A DNA stretch of 64,000 nt, taken from the NCBI RefSeq assembly GCF_007109225.1, contig NZ_VJZK01000005.1, forward strand, positions 1 to 64,000. The letters are read 5' to 3'. Below are positions 8,282 to 16,455 of this stretch, piece by piece. How positions within the stretch are numbered: position 1 is the first letter of the stretch; each line of letters begins with the position of its first letter. Made by a program: the position numbers and the translations under genes. The notes under the pieces were generated by a model. The model did no database searches. It was not told where the DNA came from and worked only from the letters and a program-made list of their open reading frames with translations. The stretch comes from Flavobacterium sp. GT3R68. GTDB taxonomy: Bacteria; Bacteroidota; Bacteroidia; Flavobacteriales; Flavobacteriaceae.

Positions 8282-8965
8282 TTATTCTACACAATAACAC
8301 GGCTTGTTCCCAAAGGTATACATCAGTGTTATTCCGGTAAATACATACCAGTCATTATTATTAATATTCCCAAATTTCAAAGTTTCAAAATTCTCATTTT
8401 TAGGATTGTTGCCGTCAAGATTATCCGTAAACGTATATCTTGCACCAACTTCAACTCCTAAAATAAGATGCGGCATAATATTCGATTTTAATCCTACTGT
8501 CATCGGAATAGCTAGGGCTCCATGCGTATAATCCACTTTTGTTTCGCCTCCAACCACAAATAACTCGTCATAAGCAAAATAACTCACTCCGGAATATACA
8601 TAGGGAGTAATTTTTCTTTTGATATCGTGCAAATTGAAATCAAAAAAATTGAATTCAAGCCCTAAAGATACTTCTTTTATGCTATTTTTAAAACTATAGC
8701 CTCTTTGATATCTTCCGGGTGTTTTGGCATCCTTGTCATTCGAAGCAATTTCCGATTGCATGTATGAAAATCTCCAGGCATGGCGTGGACTTCTGTTCCA
8801 TTTGTATAAAATTCCGATAGCAGGTTCATTCGGTGCAATATAATCAGTTGGACCCACGTCGCCGATATAATTGCTTCCACCCAGAAATACTCCAACTTCG
8901 TGAATTTGTGCATTCATAGAAGTTAACCCGAAAAGGCAGAAATACAAAACGAAAATTCTATTCAT
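8282..8965 (-). CDS. DUF6089 family outer-membrane beta-barrel protein
   Basis: This 227-residue protein has a signal peptide (MNRIFVLYFCLFGLTSMNAQ). It is then strand-rich with alternating hydrophobic residues and ends in YVFTGITLMYTFG, consistent with a small outer-membrane barrel. Typical family features are HEVGVFLGGSNYIGDVG near the mature N-terminus and RHAWRFSYMQSEIASND. The function is unknown, but its fixed position as first gene before uppS and bamA in flavobacteria suggests an envelope role. The start at 8965 is favoured over 8986 because a -7 promoter box occupies 8984-8991. Confidence 0.82.
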   Translation of the reverse strand: MNRIFVLYFCLFGLTSMNAQIHEVGVFLGGSNYIGDVGPTDYIAPNEPAIGILYKWNRSPRHAWRFSYMQSEIASNDKDAKTPGRYQRGYSFKNSIKEVSLGLEFNFFDFNLHDIKRKITPYVYSGVSYFAYDELFVVGGETKVDYTHGALAIPMTVGLKSNIMPHLILGVEVGARYTFTDNLDGNNPKNENFETLKFGNINNNDWYVFTGITLMYTFGNKPCYCVE

Positions 8966-8983
8966 TGGTTTGAAAATAGCGTG

Positions 8984-8991
8984 CAAATATA
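8984..8991 (-). promoter_or_regulatory. -7 box of the DUF6089-uppS-bamA operon
   Basis: Minus-strand TATATTTG is an exact TAnnTTTG. It lies 18 bp upstream of the ATG at 8965 and rules against the longer start at 8986. Confidence 0.6.
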
Positions 8992-9140
8992 ATAATTATG
9001 ACTACTAATCCCGTATCAAATTAGTATTTCTGTTAAATTATATTTATTCGGGTTTTTAAAAATCTAAAATTAATTCACAATTGAATAAAATAGGAAACGG
9101 AGTTTATAGCGATTGTAGTATAAAGCAGTTTAAAAATACC

Positions 9141-10025
9141 TTAATTTCTTTTGTCTTCACCCCAGAGTAATTTGTTCCGAAGGGTTTTCAGAAAGGACTC
9201 TTCCGGTATTTCGACCATGTTTATTTTGAAAGGGGTTTTCTTGATGGTCAGTATCGATTCGTTTGGGATAGAAGCGATTCTTGAATCCAGTGACACCAAA
9301 TAATGGTCTTCGCGTCCTGAAACTTTCAATTTTATTTCGGTTATATCGGGAATAACCAATGGTCTCGCATTTAAATTATGGGGCGCGATAGGGGTAATCA
9401 CCAGGCTTTTTACATCGGGTGTCAAAACGGGTCCGCCGCAACTCATCGAATATCCCGTGGATCCCGTCGGTGTCGAAATAATCAATCCGTCTGCCCAATA
9501 CGAATTCAGATATTCCCCGTTCAGCGATGTTTCGATCGTAATCATCGAGGCGGTATCTTTCCGGCTTACGGTGATTTCATTCATAGCAAAATTAATCTCC
9601 TGAATTTCGGCGTTTTTTGGGGAACAGCTTAAGCTTAATAATGTTCTTGGAGAAATGGTATATTTTTTATCGATGACAATCTGTAGGAAGCGTTCAATAT
9701 TTTCTTTTTGGACGGTAGCCAAAAAACCTAGCCTTCCGGCATTTATACCTAAAATGGGAATTCCGGAATTCCGGACCAATGTTGCCGCTCTCAATATCGT
9801 ACCGTCACCGCCAATACTGATCAGCATATCGAAACTTGAATTTAATTCAGTATGGGAAGTAAAAGTCTGGTATTCATTTTTTAGCAACCGTTTTTCAAGC
9901 AACATTTTCAGGAAGCCGCCTTCAATAACCAGTTCGATTTTGTTTTTGTTTAAAAAATCAAAAATGTCGTTAATGATTGGTTCGGTACCGTTTTGGTAAT
10001 ATTGGCCGTAAATCGCTACTTTCAT
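9141..10025 (-). CDS. nadK: NAD kinase
   Basis: Phosphorylates NAD to NADP with ATP (or polyphosphate). The 294-residue protein carries the diagnostic GGDGTIL motif at about residues 72-78, an INAGRLGFLA element, and the C-terminal core signature DGLIISTPTGSTGYSMSCGGP. Length is typical of bacterial NadK. It starts 3 bp after the stop of the CBS-domain gene, so the two are probably co-transcribed. Confidence 0.96.
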   Translation of the reverse strand: MKVAIYGQYYQNGTEPIINDIFDFLNKNKIELVIEGGFLKMLLEKRLLKNEYQTFTSHTELNSSFDMLISIGGDGTILRAATLVRNSGIPILGINAGRLGFLATVQKENIERFLQIVIDKKYTISPRTLLSLSCSPKNAEIQEINFAMNEITVSRKDTASMITIETSLNGEYLNSYWADGLIISTPTGSTGYSMSCGGPVLTPDVKSLVITPIAPHNLNARPLVIPDITEIKLKVSGREDHYLVSLDSRIASIPNESILTIKKTPFKINMVEIPEESFLKTLRNKLLWGEDKRN

Positions 10026-10028
10026 AGA

Positions 10029-10688
10029 TTACATATTTAAATATTTATCCAAATAATCCGATCGTTCTTTCAGACTATTCAAATAATTATCTTCCTGATG
10101 TTCCGAAATGATTTCATAACTGTATCTTCTGAAAGTCTGGATGATTTCGTTCATTCCGCCCAAAGCCATTTTTATTGTAACCTGAACGGTTTCAGCAGAA
10201 GTTTCCGAGATAAACAACCCCAATACTTTTCCGTTATTGCTTTCAATAATCTGAACAATCTGGCTCATCGAAAAGTCCACTATGTTTTTTTCGACGATAA
10301 GAATACCGCCTTGTTCTCTTAAGAATGGCGTGTCGTAGAAAAATTTAATGATATCCGTGATCTCGTAATACCCCACATATTTATTTTCATCATCCAGAAC
10401 CGGGATCACATTGGTGTGGTTTTGCGCAAAAATTTCGATGACGTCAAGCCAGATCATATTCGTTCGGGCATAAAATCCCTCGAAGGCATACCGATAATGT
10501 TTGAGTTTTTTATCCGTCTCATACGTCTCAACATCGTTCGCCGCAATGCTTCCTATATAAATGTTTTCTTCCAATACAGGAAAATGCGAATATGGGGTTC
10601 TTGCAAAAAAATCCTGAACCGTCTCGATAGATTCCATACTATCAATCGCTTTAAAATCATTGTTTATATAATCGGTAATTTCTTGCAT
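10029..10688 (-). CDS. Tandem CBS-domain protein
   Basis: A 219-residue soluble protein. An N-terminal CBS pair covers roughly residues 10-130, with the core elements FPVLEENIYIGSI and NVIPVLDDENKYVGYYEI. The C-terminal part (about 140-215) resembles an ACT-like ligand-binding fold: GILIVEK...SMSQIVQIIESNNGKVLGL. CBS pairs bind adenine nucleotides, which suits the partner gene nadK 3 bp downstream, but the ligand is inferred, not seen. I start at the ATG at 10688; the open frame extends to 10808 but would overlap the divergent pdxJ start and promoter. Confidence 0.85.
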   Translation of the reverse strand: MQEITDYINNDFKAIDSMESIETVQDFFARTPYSHFPVLEENIYIGSIAANDVETYETDKKLKHYRYAFEGFYARTNMIWLDVIEIFAQNHTNVIPVLDDENKYVGYYEITDIIKFFYDTPFLREQGGILIVEKNIVDFSMSQIVQIIESNNGKVLGLFISETSAETVQVTIKMALGGMNEIIQTFRRYSYEIISEHQEDNYLNSLKERSDYLDKYLNM

Positions 10689-10754
10689 AAAAGTCTGTCG
10701 GTAATTGACTGCAAAATAATCAAAATTTCGCATAAAATAGCTTGTTTTACTTTG

Positions 10755-10762
10755 TATTTTTG
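10755..10762 (+). promoter_or_regulatory. -7 box for pdxJ
   Basis: TATTTTTG matches TAnnTTTG exactly, 39 bp before the pdxJ ATG, in the divergent gap with the CBS gene. No good -33 TTG is at the ideal distance, so confidence is moderate. Confidence 0.5.
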
Positions 10763-10801
10763 TGGTAAAATTTGGGTAATCCCGTTTCAAAAAATTTTCA
10801 C

Positions 10802-11515
10802 ATGACAAAATTAAGTGTAAATATCAATAAAATTGCCACTTTGAGAAATGCCCGTGGCGGCAATGTTCCTGATTTATTGCAGGTTGCAAAAGACATCCAA
10901 AGATTCGGTGGCGAGGGGATTACCATTCATCCGCGCCCCGATGAGCGCCATATCCGCTATCAGGATGCCCGGAATCTGAAGTCAATTGTGACAACCGAAT
11001 ACAATATTGAAGGAAATCCCGACAGGAAATTCATTGATTTAGTACTGGAAGTAAGGCCGACGCAAGTAACCTTGGTACCCGATGCGGTGGACGCGATCAC
11101 CTCTAATGCGGGTTGGAATACGGTTATACATAAGGACTTCCTGACAGAAATGGTCCAGGAATTTAAAAGAAACAACATTCGTACTTCCATATTTGTAGAT
11201 CCAACGCTGGAAATGATTAATGGAGCTGCGGCAATTGGAGCCGAAAGAATCGAATTGTATACCGAAGCTTTTGCACACCAATATGGTTTGGGCAATAAAA
11301 ATGGCGTCCAGCCTTATATCCACTCGGCCGTTTTGGCTAATGAATTGGGTCTTGGTATCAATGCGGGACACGATTTGAGTCTGGAGAACATCCAGTTTTT
11401 CCAACAGAGCATTCCCGGTTTATTGGAGGTTTCGATAGGACATGCGCTAATTTCGGAAGCCATTTACCTCGGACTGGAAAATGTGGTTAATATGTACCTG
11501 CAAAAATTAAAATAA
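10802..11515 (+). CDS. pdxJ: Pyridoxine 5'-phosphate synthase
   Basis: Condenses 3-amino-1-hydroxyacetone phosphate with deoxyxylulose 5-phosphate to pyridoxine 5'-phosphate in the DXP-dependent vitamin B6 pathway. The 237-residue TIM-barrel shows the family N-terminus KLSVNINKIATLRNARGG, the active-site stretch GITIHPRPDERHI, RIELYTEAFA, and the C-terminal SIGHALISEAI phosphate-binding loop. The start at ATG 10802 matches the family; an upstream in-frame ATG at 10772 would add ten unlikely residues. Confidence 0.97.
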   Translation: MTKLSVNINKIATLRNARGGNVPDLLQVAKDIQRFGGEGITIHPRPDERHIRYQDARNLKSIVTTEYNIEGNPDRKFIDLVLEVRPTQVTLVPDAVDAITSNAGWNTVIHKDFLTEMVQEFKRNNIRTSIFVDPTLEMINGAAAIGAERIELYTEAFAHQYGLGNKNGVQPYIHSAVLANELGLGINAGHDLSLENIQFFQQSIPGLLEVSIGHALISEAIYLGLENVVNMYLQKLK

Positions 11516-11523
11516 AATAATTT

Positions 11524-11700
11524 GGGCGTGTTCGCCGCGGCGAACGGGCTGTACGTTGCAATCTTTTTTCGTTCCTCAAAAAGGATTTCCACTGCCATCC
11601 CTCACGCTAAAAAAGGTACCTGACAGCCACTGGCTGTCCTCCTTTTAATTTCACCCGAGCGATAGCGAACTGACGAAGTAAATCTCACGCAAATAAACAA
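11524..11700 (+). repeat. Dispersed intergenic repeat, family B, copy 1
   Basis: This GC-richer non-coding stretch contains GGGCGTG at 11524, an inverted repeat GTTCGCCGCGGCGAAC, CCATCCCTCACGC near 11595-11607, and a second hairpin GACAGCCACTGGCTGTC near 11630. The GGGCGTG...ATCCCTCACGC frame recurs in reverse at 46028-46110. No reading frame is supported. It fills most of the gap between pdxJ and the hydrolase gene. Confidence 0.6.
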
Positions 11701-11709
11701 CGATATCAA

Positions 11710-12474
11710 ATGTTATATTCAAAAATTGAAGGCCAGGGCCAGCCACTACTAATCCTGCACGGATTTCTCGGTATGTCGGATAATTGGAAAACTCTGGGAA
11801 CGCAATATGCACAGGAATTTGAAGTTCACATGATTGATTTGCGGAACCACGGCCGGAGTTTTCATTCGGAGGCTTTTGATTATGAGGTGATGGTTCAGGA
11901 TATTGTCGATTATTGCGAGACTCATAATTTCGAGTCTATTAATGTTCTCGGACATTCGATGGGTGGGAAAGTGGCGATGCTTTTTGCGACAACCTATCCG
12001 CAAAAAGTGAAAAAATTAATTGTCGCCGATATAGGCCCGAAATTTTACCCGCAGCATCATCAGTCCATTTTAGAAGGTTTGAATGCGGTGGATTTTTTAC
12101 GGAAACCATCTCGTACCGAAGTTGAAGAAATATTGACTACACAAATTCCGGATTTCGGGACGCGGCAGTTTTTGATGAAAAGCCTGTATTGGAAAGACCC
12201 GGGTCAATTGGCATTCCGGTTTAATCTGGAAGTTTTTAACAAAACGATAGATCAAATTGGGACTGCTTTACCGCAAAACCATACATTCGAAAAACCCACA
12301 TTGTTTTTGCGCGGTGGAAACTCCAATTATATTCTGGACAATGATTTGGATACTATTCTGCATCATTTTCCATTGGCTAAAATTGTTACCATCAACAATG
12401 CCGGGCATTGGCTTCATGCCGAAAATCCAAAAGATTTTTATCAGGCGACAATTTCTTTCCTGAAAGAGACGTAA
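11710..12474 (+). CDS. Alpha/beta-fold hydrolase (YbfF-like esterase)
   Basis: A 254-residue cytoplasmic hydrolase. It has the oxyanion-hole motif ILHGFLGMSDNW, the RNHGRS element, the nucleophile elbow GHSMGGK with Ser at about residue 83, and a C-terminal NAGHWLHAE carrying the catalytic His. This set is typical of YbfF-type acyl-CoA/short-chain esterases. The substrate is unknown. It lies alone behind the repeat element, with the small membrane protein gene 59 bp downstream. Confidence 0.9.
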   Translation: MLYSKIEGQGQPLLILHGFLGMSDNWKTLGTQYAQEFEVHMIDLRNHGRSFHSEAFDYEVMVQDIVDYCETHNFESINVLGHSMGGKVAMLFATTYPQKVKKLIVADIGPKFYPQHHQSILEGLNAVDFLRKPSRTEVEEILTTQIPDFGTRQFLMKSLYWKDPGQLAFRFNLEVFNKTIDQIGTALPQNHTFEKPTLFLRGGNSNYILDNDLDTILHHFPLAKIVTINNAGHWLHAENPKDFYQATISFLKET

Positions 12475-12533
12475 TTTTTTTTTCAGAGTGTCAAAAAAAT
12501 AGTACATTTAATAAACTTTTCAAATTAAAACTT

Positions 12534-12878
12534 ATGAATTTAATAATCAGAATATTTTTGACGGCAGTTCTGGTCATGCTTATCGCGCACTTTATGCCAG
12601 GAGTAACAGTCGCAAATTTTACCATTTCTATTTTTGTCGCGATTGTTTTGGGATTACTCAATCTTTTTATCAAACCAATTCTTGTGTTGTTTACCTTACC
12701 GGTGACTGTCCTGACTTTTGGATTGTTTCTGTTGGTAATTAATGCGGCCATGATTTTATTGTGCTCGGAGATTGTAGGAGGGTTTCGTGTAGACTCCTTT
12801 CTGACGGCGTTATTATTTAGTGTTATCCTATCCGTTTCGCAATCGATCTTATATAGTCTGATGGGTGGCGATAAATAA
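12534..12878 (+). CDS. Phage holin family / YvlD-type small membrane protein
   Basis: This 114-residue protein has four hydrophobic segments (about residues 5-22, 27-48, 55-78 and 88-108) and the motif GLLNLFIKPILVLFTLPVTVLTFGLF. That motif is diagnostic of the family named 'phage holin family' (Pfam family 4), which includes YvlD-like bacterial membrane proteins. Despite the name nothing here suggests a prophage; such proteins are ordinary chromosomal genes of unknown function. The start at ATG 12534 is chosen because the upstream extension has no membrane-protein character and overlaps the hydrolase gene. Confidence 0.85.
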   Translation: MNLIIRIFLTAVLVMLIAHFMPGVTVANFTISIFVAIVLGLLNLFIKPILVLFTLPVTVLTFGLFLLVINAAMILLCSEIVGGFRVDSFLTALLFSVILSVSQSILYSLMGGDK

Positions 12879-12925
12879 ATGCAATAAGATAGCAATACGC
12901 TAAAATACAAACTGTAAAAACTTGG

Positions 12926-12960
12926 TTGGGTTGCAAAAATGTTCTAATTTTGCAACCCAA
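12926..12960 (+). promoter_or_regulatory. Trigger-factor promoter embedded in a 13-bp perfect inverted repeat
   Basis: TTGGGTTGCAAAA (12926-12938) and TTTTGCAACCCAA (12948-12960) are perfect inverted repeats around a 9-nt spacer. TTG at 12926 and TAATTTTG at 12945-12952 form a Bacteroidota -33/-7 pair with start-to-start distance 19. The element could be an operator, or a terminator for the upstream gene with the T-rich tail that follows, or both. Confidence 0.65.
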
Positions 12961-12986
12961 TTTTATTATGTAAATTAAGAAAGAAA

Positions 12987-14312
12987 ATGGATATTAAAAG
13001 AGTAGCAATAAACGCTGTTAACGAAGTAATTGAAATGACAGTGGTTCCAATGGATTACAAAGGCCAAGTGGCAAAAAGAATAAATGAAAAAATGCCTTTG
13101 GCAACAGTTAAAGGATTCAGAAAAGGTGCAGTGCCAAAAGATCTTGTTGAAAAACAATATGGTAAAGCAATCAAAACTGAGGAAGTAAATAAAGTGGTTG
13201 AGTTGGCTCTTAGCCGTTACATTCAATCGGAAAGACTGAACCTTCTAGGTACTCCGCTTCCGAAAGAAAACGAGAATTTTTCTTGGGATGATGAAGAATT
13301 GGTTTTTGAATATGAAATTGGTTTGGTTCCTGAATTCGAAATTGATCTGGATGCCAAAAACAATATCGTGAAATATGTGATTTCTGCTGATAATGAATTA
13401 ATCGACGAGCAAATAACACGTATCCAGAAACAATTCGGAAAAGCAATCCCGCAGGAAGTGGTGGCTGCAGATCATGATGTAACCGGAACTTTCACTAATT
13501 TGACAAAAGGGATCAATACACCGGCTTCATTCTCTTTATCTATTTTTAAAGATAAAAAAACAGCTGATAAATTCATCGGTAAGAAAGTAGGTGATGTGGT
13601 TACGATCAATACTAAAGGTTTGTTTGAAGATGATCACCAATTGATGGATCTTTTGAAAGTAGGTCATGATGATGTTCATGGATTGGATATCGATGTCGAT
13701 TTTACAATCGAAACTATCAATGCTACAGAAATGGCAGAATTGAACCAGGAATTGTTCGACAGATTGTTCGGTGCTGGAAATGTTGCTTCTTTGGAAGAAT
13801 TAAAAGCAAAAATCAAAGAAGATGCTGAAAGCCAATTCGCACAACAAGCGGATCAAAAACTATTGAGTGATGTTACTGATTTTCTAATCGAAAACACAAA
13901 ATTCGAATTGCCGTCTGAATTCCTAAAAAAGTGGCTTCAGACTGTTGGTGAAAAAAACCTAACTCCTGAAGAAGCTGAAATCGAATATGCACGTTCTGAA
14001 AAAGGATTGCGTTTCCAATTGATTGAAGGAAAAGCTTTGGCGCAAAGCAATATCCAAATCACTTTTGAAGATTTGAAAACATTCACCGCAAAAGCAATCC
14101 GTCAGCAAATGGCACAATTCGGACAAACAAATCCTACGGATGAGGAAGTACAGGGAATTGTAGCTAGAGTATTGGCTAATCAGGAAGAAGTGAAAAAACT
14201 TTCTGATCAGGTAGTAGCTGAAAAAATGCTAGACCTATTCAAAGAAAAAGCAAATGCAAAAACCAAAGAAGTTTCATACCAAGAGTTTATTAAAGCTTCT
14301 TACGGAGAATAA
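12987..14312 (+). CDS. tig: Trigger factor
   Basis: Ribosome-bound chaperone with peptidyl-prolyl isomerase activity. The N-terminal ribosome-docking region contains the signature VKGFRKGAVPKDLVEKQYG (GFRKG at about residues 43-47). A diverged FKBP-like middle region (about 150-235) and the long alpha-helical C-terminal chaperone arms (about 240-441) follow. Length of 441 is normal. The gene lies upstream of clpP and clpX, the classic tig-clpP-clpX order, but a strong terminator after tig suggests partial transcriptional separation. It begins 27 bp after the palindromic promoter. Confidence 0.95.
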   Translation: MDIKRVAINAVNEVIEMTVVPMDYKGQVAKRINEKMPLATVKGFRKGAVPKDLVEKQYGKAIKTEEVNKVVELALSRYIQSERLNLLGTPLPKENENFSWDDEELVFEYEIGLVPEFEIDLDAKNNIVKYVISADNELIDEQITRIQKQFGKAIPQEVVAADHDVTGTFTNLTKGINTPASFSLSIFKDKKTADKFIGKKVGDVVTINTKGLFEDDHQLMDLLKVGHDDVHGLDIDVDFTIETINATEMAELNQELFDRLFGAGNVASLEELKAKIKEDAESQFAQQADQKLLSDVTDFLIENTKFELPSEFLKKWLQTVGEKNLTPEEAEIEYARSEKGLRFQLIEGKALAQSNIQITFEDLKTFTAKAIRQQMAQFGQTNPTDEEVQGIVARVLANQEEVKKLSDQVVAEKMLDLFKEKANAKTKEVSYQEFIKASYGE

Positions 14313-14337
14313 AATTGTAAAAAAATCAGTATATTTG

Positions 14338-14368
14338 AGCGTCAAACGAATCCGTTTGACGCTTTTTT
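14338..14368 (+). terminator. Intrinsic terminator after tig
   Basis: An 11-bp perfect stem AGCGTCAAACG/CGTTTGACGCT with a 4-nt loop is followed by a T run, between tig and clpP. Confidence 0.9.
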
Positions 14369-14394
14369 CTGTTTAATAAAAAAGATAAAAATCT

Positions 14395-15069
14395 ATGAAC
14401 TACGGTAAAGAATTCAAAAAATTTGCTACAAAACACCACGGTGTGAACAGTATGTATTATGATAAAATCGTAAATACAATGACTCCAACAGGGATGACTC
14501 CATATATTATCGAAGAACGCCAATTAAATGTTTCCCAGTTGGACGTTTTCTCGCGATTGATGATGGACCGGATTATTTTCCTTGGAACAGGAATTGATGA
14601 CCAGATTGCCAATATAGTTCAGGCGCAATTATTGTTTTTAGAAAGTGCGGATGCCTCCAAAGATATCCAGATTTACATCAATTCTCCTGGGGGAAGTGTG
14701 TATGCCGGATTGGGAATTTATGACACGATGCAGTACATCAAACCAGATGTAGCCACAATTTGTACCGGAATGGCGGCCTCGATGGGTGCTGTTTTATTGT
14801 GTGCCGGAGCGGTTGGAAAACGTTCTGCTCTGCCACATTCAAGAGTAATGATTCATCAGCCTTCAGGAGGTGCACAGGGAGTTACAACCGACATGGAAAT
14901 CAACTTGCGTGAAATGCTGAAGCTGAAAGAGGAATTGTACCAAATCATTTCAAAACATTCGGGACAAACTTACGAAAAAGTACATTTGGACAGTGAGCGT
15001 GACTATTGGATGATTTCCGATGAGGCCAAAGCATATGGCATGATTGATGAAGTATTGAGAAGAAGTTAA
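14395..15069 (+). CDS. clpP: ATP-dependent Clp protease proteolytic subunit
   Basis: Serine protease subunit that forms the tetradecameric ClpP chamber. The catalytic triad is visible: Ser at about 129 in GMAASMGA, His at about 154 in VMIHQPSGG, and Asp at about 203 in ERDYWM. At 224 residues it is slightly longer than E. coli ClpP at the N-terminus (a likely processed propeptide). Its partner clpX follows 84 bp downstream on the same strand. Confidence 0.97.
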   Translation: MNYGKEFKKFATKHHGVNSMYYDKIVNTMTPTGMTPYIIEERQLNVSQLDVFSRLMMDRIIFLGTGIDDQIANIVQAQLLFLESADASKDIQIYINSPGGSVYAGLGIYDTMQYIKPDVATICTGMAASMGAVLLCAGAVGKRSALPHSRVMIHQPSGGAQGVTTDMEINLREMLKLKEELYQIISKHSGQTYEKVHLDSERDYWMISDEAKAYGMIDEVLRRS

Positions 15070-15153
15070 ATCAAATTTGATTTAAATATATAATTGAATA
15101 AAAATCGGATTTAGGAGAAGTAACTCTTTTCCTGAATCTGTAACTAAGAAAAG

Positions 15154-16389
15154 ATGGCGAAAGAAGTATTAGAGTGTTCGTTTTGTGGTAGGAAAAAACC
15201 AGAAACCAATTTATTGATTGCTGGGATTAATGCGCATATTTGCGACAAATGTATTGAGCAGGCACACGGAATTGTAATTGAAGAATTAAAACAGAATAAA
15301 AAGCATGGCGCTTTGGTATCGGATTTGGTATTGAAAAAACCAAAAGAAATCAGAGCTTTCCTTGACAAATATGTTATCGGGCAGGACCAGACCAAAAAAG
15401 TAATGTCGGTAGCCGTATACAATCACTACAAACGATTGATGCAGCAGGAATTGGATGACGATGTGGAAATTGAGAAATCAAACATCATCATGGTCGGTCA
15501 AACCGGAACCGGGAAGACATTGGTAGCCAAAACCATCGCAAAGATGCTCGATGTTCCTTTGGCCATTGTAGACGCAACTGTTTTAACGGAAGCCGGATAT
15601 GTTGGAGAGGATGTCGAAAGTATTCTGACGCGTTTGCTTCAGGCTGCCGATTATGATGTGGCAAAAGCTGAACGTGGTATCGTTTTCATTGATGAAATTG
15701 ATAAAATCGCCCGAAAAGGTGATAACCCGTCGATTACCAGAGATGTTTCCGGTGAAGGAGTGCAGCAAGCCTTATTAAAATTATTGGAAGGAACTGTTGT
15801 GAATGTGCCGCCAAAAGGAGGAAGAAAGCATCCGGACCAGAAATTCGTAGAAGTAAACACCCAAAATATTTTATTTATTGCCGGTGGTGCTTTTGACGGA
15901 ATCGAGCGTATCATTTCCAAAAGACTGAACCGTCAGGCCGTAGGATACAGCACTTCTAAAAATGCTGATAATGTAGATAAAGACAATCTGTTGCAATATA
16001 TCATTCCAAAAGATATTAAAGATTTTGGGTTGATTCCTGAAATCATTGGACGTTTACCGGTATTGACACATATGGATCCTTTAGACAGAGAAACGTTAAG
16101 AGCGATTCTGACCGAGCCTAAAAATGCATTGATCAAACAATACCAAAAATTGTTTATGATGGATGAAGTAGAATTCACCATTACAGATGAAGCATTGAAT
16201 TTTGTGGTAGATAAAGCATTAGAATACAAGTTAGGTGCCCGTGGTTTGCGTTCTTTATGTGAAGCGATATTAACCGATGCAATGTACGATTTGCCAAGTT
16301 CTGACGAAAAGATATTGACTATCGATCAGGATTACGCTAAACATGCGCTGACCAAAAATTTATTGAAGCGATTGGAAATTGCCTCTTAA
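15154..16389 (+). CDS. clpX: ATP-dependent Clp protease ATP-binding subunit ClpX
   Basis: AAA+ unfoldase that feeds substrates to ClpP. The N-terminal zinc-binding domain has Cys at about 8, 11, 30 and 33 ([14 protein letters not shown]). Walker A is GQTGTGKT at about 115-122, the pore loop is GYVG, Walker B is IVFIDEIDK, and the sensor/arginine region is [12 protein letters not shown]. The ClpP-docking loop reads AVGYSTSK where E. coli has IGF, a VGY variant. Length of 411 is typical. A bidirectional terminator follows. Confidence 0.97.
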   Translation: MAKEVLECSFCGRKKPETNLLIAGINAHICDKCIEQAHGIVIEELKQNKKHGALVSDLVLKKPKEIRAFLDKYVIGQDQTKKVMSVAVYNHYKRLMQQELDDDVEIEKSNIIMVGQTGTGKTLVAKTIAKMLDVPLAIVDATVLTEAGYVGEDVESILTRLLQAADYDVAKAERGIVFIDEIDKIARKGDNPSITRDVSGEGVQQALLKLLEGTVVNVPPKGGRKHPDQKFVEVNTQNILFIAGGAFDGIERIISKRLNRQAVGYSTSKNADNVDKDNLLQYIIPKDIKDFGLIPEIIGRLPVLTHMDPLDRETLRAILTEPKNALIKQYQKLFMMDEVEFTITDEALNFVVDKALEYKLGARGLRSLCEAILTDAMYDLPSSDEKILTIDQDYAKHALTKNLLKRLEIAS

Positions 16390-16409
16390 ATTAAATTTTA
16401 TATAGAATA

Positions 16410-16437
16410 AAAAATCCTGCAATTGCAGGATTTTTTT
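16410..16437. terminator. Bidirectional terminator between clpX and the OmpA-like gene
   Basis: The palindrome AATCCTGCAATTGCAGGATT is flanked by A and T runs, so it can terminate the converging transcripts from both sides. Confidence 0.85.
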
Positions 16438-16455
16438 ATGAACTAATTTGAATTT

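Noticed and set aside
11039..11404. 121-residue minus-strand frame opposite pdxJ
   Set aside because: pdxJ is unambiguous on the plus strand and the antisense frame has no recognisable features.
11524..11700. Structured RNA gene between pdxJ and the hydrolase gene
   Set aside because: The hairpins are explained by a dispersed repeat that recurs at 46028-46110; no known RNA family consensus or promoter could be recognised.
12534..12878. Prophage remnant suggested by the 'phage holin family' name
   Set aside because: No other phage gene, attachment site or endolysin is nearby; the family is ordinary chromosomal in many bacteria.
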